Positions 61,202 to 64,000 of a stretch of 64,000 nucleotides of DNA are shown piece by piece. Source of the DNA: Paenibacillus sp. FSL R5-0766 (GTDB lineage: Bacteria > Bacillota > Bacilli > Paenibacillales > Paenibacillaceae); NCBI RefSeq assembly GCF_037971845.1, contig NZ_CP150227.1, forward strand, positions 5,828,001 to 5,892,000, written 5' to 3'. The position numbers were made by a program, and so were the translations under genes. Numbering within the stretch: the stretch's first letter is position 1; every line of letters begins with the position of its first letter. The notes beneath the pieces are model-generated. The model worked only from the letters and a program-made list of their open reading frames with translations, searched no databases and was not told the origin of the DNA.

Positions 61202-63214
61202 TTACCGTAGCAGCCTAAGCCCATTCAGAATAACCAGAATTGTACTGCCTTCATGACCTACCACACCCAGAGGCAATGCGACGTCTTGGAGGAAGTTACC
61301 CGCAATTAAGGCCAGAATAACGGTGATGGCAAAACACATATTCTGCTTCACCGTGCGCTGTGCTCGACGAGCCTGCCCAATCACCCAAGCGATCTCTTCA
61401 ATGTTATCGTTCATGAGTACCGCATCAGCGACCTCCAGTGCAGTTCCGCTGCCGGACAATCCCATCCCCATACCCACAGTAGCTGCTGCAAGTGCCGGTG
61501 CATCATTGACACCATCCCCTACCATTAACACAGGACCATACTGTTTGCGGAGCGCTTGGACCTGCTTCACTTTATCTCCAGGCAGCAAGTCTGCATAGAC
61601 CATGCTTACTCCAGTTTCACGCGCAATTACAGAAGCTGATCTGGCTCGATCTCCTGTTAACATGGCAACTTTTACACCCATCGCTTCAAGCTTTTTTACT
61701 GCAGCTGCTGCCTGTGGCCGTACCGTGTCCCGCATCGCGATCAGCCCGACTAATTCACCATCAGCCATAACAGCGGATACGGTTTTCCCCTCCCCTTCAA
61801 GACGGGAGCATACATCGCCCCACTCAGAAGATACCTTCACAGGGTTAACATCATGTTCATCTGGATCAACGTTGCTGCCTGTCATCTTCTCTGACTGCAT
61901 TGATCCCAGTACATCTGTTTTGCCAATGCTCCAGACCACATCGTTCACAGTTCCTTCGATGCCCCAGCCTGTGAGAGCCTGTACGTGTTCCGCTTCCTGG
62001 AGTGTAATATTCTCCTTGTTAGCCTGATCTACGATGGCACGAGCCAAAGGATGCATCGAGAGGTTCTCAATGGCCGCTACCGCACCTAACAACTTGGCGC
62101 GATCTACATGTTCAGCCGTAATAATATCGGTGACTTGAGGGGTGCCCATGGTCAATGTACCTGTTTTGTCAAAAGCCACGACCCGCGTGCGAGCCATATT
62201 CTCCATATGGGTACCACCCTTAAAGAGAATGCCACGACGGGCGCTGCTGGACATCGCGGACAGCATGACAGGCATGATCGAAGACACCAATGCACAAGGC
62301 GAAGCAACAACCAGAAACACCATCGCTTTATAAAATGCCTCATTCCATGTCCAGCCAAGCAGTAGTGGAGTTCCTGCAATCACAAGTAAAGTCACCCCTA
62401 CAACAATGCGTGCGTATATTCCTTCAAACCGCTCCATGAAACGTTGGGAATCCGGCACTTCTGCCTGTGCTTCTTCCACCATTTTAATGATTTTGCCAAA
62501 CAGTGACCCTTCAGCCGATTTTGTGACCTCTACATATAAGGCACCCTCCCCGTTTACCGTACCTGCGTAGACCTCATCCCCCACAACTTTGTCCACAGGC
62601 AGGGATTCTCCGGTGATGGACGACTGATTGATAAAAGAACTCCCCCGGTACACGACACCATCTGCTGGGATGAGTTCTCCCGGTTTGACCAACAGCAGAT
62701 CACCCGGCTCCAGATCATCAATAGCCACAAGGTTCATCTGTCCGTCCTCAATACGCAGTGCAGTCTCCGGCTTGAGCGCCAGCAACGATGAGATATCCTT
62801 ATGACTGCGCTCTGTCGCATAACTTTCCAACGCACCACTGAGTGCAAAAATAAAGATCAGCATCGCGCCTTCATTCCAGTAACCAATGGCTGCTGCCCCA
62901 AGGGATGCGGCAATCATCAGCAGGTTTACATCCAGATCACGGTCCTTGACCAGTGTCTCGATGCCTTCCTTCGCTTTGGTCCAACCGCCAACGGCATACG
63001 CCACAATGTAGAGCATGATGGATAAGGTACCAAAATACGGTGCAGTTCCCCAGGCAATCAGCATCAACAGCCCGCTGCCCAATGCTGATTGCATCTCTTT
63101 TTTCTGTATCATGGCTCGAAAATCAGGCTTCTTGCCCCGATTGGGGCCGGGTGTTTGGGCTGAGCGTTGTTCTGCTTGTTTCTGTCTGTGTAGAGGTTGA
63201 TGTATCGCTTGCAT
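61202..63214 (-). CDS. P1B-4-type heavy metal ATPase (PfeT/ZosA-like)
   Basis: A ~670-residue P-type ATPase without an N-terminal metal-binding CXXC domain. Metal-site motif S-P-C-A-L is at about residue 308, phosphorylated D in D-K-T-G-T-L-T at ~348, T-G-E-S-L-P in the actuator domain, and H-E-G-S-T near the C-terminus. S-P-C plus H-E-G-x-T marks the P1B-4 group, which exports Fe2+, Co2+ or Zn2+. Bacillus subtilis PfeT (formerly ZosA) is the closest known type. A Fur-family box lies 178 bases upstream. The start is the ATG at 63214, or a GTG three codons earlier. Confidence 0.88.
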   Translation of the reverse strand: MQAIHQPLHRQKQAEQRSAQTPGPNRGKKPDFRAMIQKKEMQSALGSGLLMLIAWGTAPYFGTLSIMLYIVAYAVGGWTKAKEGIETLVKDRDLDVNLLMIAASLGAAAIGYWNEGAMLIFIFALSGALESYATERSHKDISSLLALKPETALRIEDGQMNLVAIDDLEPGDLLLVKPGELIPADGVVYRGSSFINQSSITGESLPVDKVVGDEVYAGTVNGEGALYVEVTKSAEGSLFGKIIKMVEEAQAEVPDSQRFMERFEGIYARIVVGVTLLVIAGTPLLLGWTWNEAFYKAMVFLVVASPCALVSSIMPVMLSAMSSSARRGILFKGGTHMENMARTRVVAFDKTGTLTMGTPQVTDIITAEHVDRAKLLGAVAAIENLSMHPLARAIVDQANKENITLQEAEHVQALTGWGIEGTVNDVVWSIGKTDVLGSMQSEKMTGSNVDPDEHDVNPVKVSSEWGDVCSRLEGEGKTVSAVMADGELVGLIAMRDTVRPQAAAAVKKLEAMGVKVAMLTGDRARSASVIARETGVSMVYADLLPGDKVKQVQALRKQYGPVLMVGDGVNDAPALAAATVGMGMGLSGSGTALEVADAVLMNDNIEEIAWVIGQARRAQRTVKQNMCFAITVILALIAGNFLQDVALPLGVVGHEGSTILVILNGLRLLR

Positions 63215-63330
63215 ATGAATCACGTTCCTTTCGAATGGTAGGTTTGCGGATGACGAGTCTGCTAAATTCCGCTCCCAAAAATGAAGTTGTATTGAGAATG
63301 AGAGCCATTGTTAATGCCCTAAAAATGACA

Positions 63331-63361
63331 CATGCTGCTGCGGGAATCCCGCAGCAGCATG
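63331..63361. repeat. Perfect 14-bp inverted repeat in the ATPase leader
   Basis: CATGCTGCTGCGGG (63331-63344), AAT, CCCGCAGCAGCATG (63348-63361). It is very GC-rich in an AT-rich leader, lies between the Fur-type box and the ATPase start, and has no long T-run. On the minus strand it is followed within ten bases by TTTTTAGGG, so weak termination is possible. Confidence 0.7.
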
Positions 63362-63391
63362 GTTTGTGAATGATTTTGCAATAATCTAGAA

Positions 63392-63406
63392 TGAGAATGA
63401 TAATCA
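63392..63406. promoter_or_regulatory. Fur-type box upstream of the metal ATPase
   Basis: TGAGAATGATAATCA matches the Fur consensus TGATAATNATTATCA at all but two positions. It is in the 411-base gap (63224-63634) that otherwise holds the GC-rich palindrome at 63331 and the metY terminator. Confidence 0.65.
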
Positions 63407-63524
63407 TTTTTGTGCTTATGCAATTATTTTTACCCAATACAACTTTTAATCAGTATATGCCTGTGGTCCTCATTTGTAAATGGGCTTTTTTCGATGGATA
63501 GTCATACATGCGTGTTCAAAAGAC

Positions 63525-63556
63525 AAAAAGCCGCTGTCCCGGAGGACAACGGCTTT
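63525..63556 (-). terminator. Terminator of the O-acetylhomoserine sulfhydrylase gene
   Basis: AAAGCCGCTGTCC and GGACAACGGCTTT pair, with one mismatch and a CGGA loop. On the minus strand five T residues follow. Confidence 0.85.
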
Positions 63557-63634
63557 AACCATCTATTGATATTCAATATGACCTGTTTATGGCCTACCAC
63601 TTAAGTGATTATTTACACATCCACCCAATGCCAT

Positions 63635-64000
<366 letters not shown>

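Noticed and set aside
63123..63437. A 104-codon minus-strand frame overlapping the ATPase start
   Set aside because: Its second half overlaps the ATPase N-terminus out of frame and its first half runs through the Fur box and palindrome. No ribosome binding site was seen at its start.

Overview
The window looks like chromosomal DNA of a spore-forming Firmicute, most likely Paenibacillus. Supporting signs are a sporulation-type YyaC protein, a DUF6483 protein, a SigB partner-switching module, a ROK-type XylR, a class D sortase with an LPXTG protein, an SLH-domain protein, many short intrinsic terminators and AGGAGG-type ribosome binding sites. I see no rRNA, tRNA, CRISPR array, prophage or transposase gene. 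The genus is an inference from gene content.

Region 1-6.8 kb holds housekeeping and accessory enzymes: a partial membrane protein, a SAM methyltransferase, a DUF6483 protein, an alpha/beta hydrolase, YyaC, a DUF1128 protein, a pirin and an L-asparaginase II. Region 6.9-21.8 kb is a general-stress island. At its centre is one run of minus-strand genes: a REC-PP2C phosphatase (RsbY-like), a CHASE3/HAMP/GAF hybrid kinase with three receivers (RsbK-like), a CheR-type methyltransferase (RsbM-like), a second REC-HK-REC hybrid, then rsbV, rsbW and sigB. I found six candidate SigB promoters (GTTTC/T, 12-14 nt, GGGTWW-like). They precede rsbV itself and five flanking units: PAP2 phosphatase, GlsB-YtxH, YflT, DUF948 and DUF1328. 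The sensor, the switch, the sigma factor and part of its regulon therefore lie together.

Region 22-34.5 kb has a secreted Thr-rich protein, a cation diffusion facilitator, an ABC-F ATPase, a NAPE-PLD-like hydrolase and a cytochrome bd operon. The operon contains cydA and cydB, an unlisted CydS-like small subunit overlapping cydB, and a 34-residue one-helix protein upstream of cydA. A divergent sensor kinase/response regulator pair and a receiver-like protein follow.

Region 34.7-47.3 kb contains a CvfC-like Nfu_N/HEAT protein, a lysine riboswitch ahead of an amino-acid permease, and a surface cluster. The surface cluster is a class D sortase, a 1506-residue LPQTG adhesin with SpaA-type repeats, a transglutaminase-like protein and a YcdB/SLH protein. 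Region 47.5-52.4 kb has a hydrolase, a KDPG aldolase and two glycosyltransferases.

Region 52.5-57.5 kb is the xylose locus. xylA and xylB are transcribed away from xylR, with a palindromic operator, a cre site and two 165-bp direct repeats between xylB and xylA. Region 57.5-64 kb has a glutaredoxin, thioredoxin reductase, a ZIP transporter behind a PerR-like box, a hydrolase, a P1B-4 metal ATPase behind a Fur-type box, and the C-terminal end of an O-acetylhomoserine sulfhydrylase. Start codons were moved downstream of the longest reading frame wherever a better ribosome binding site decided it.
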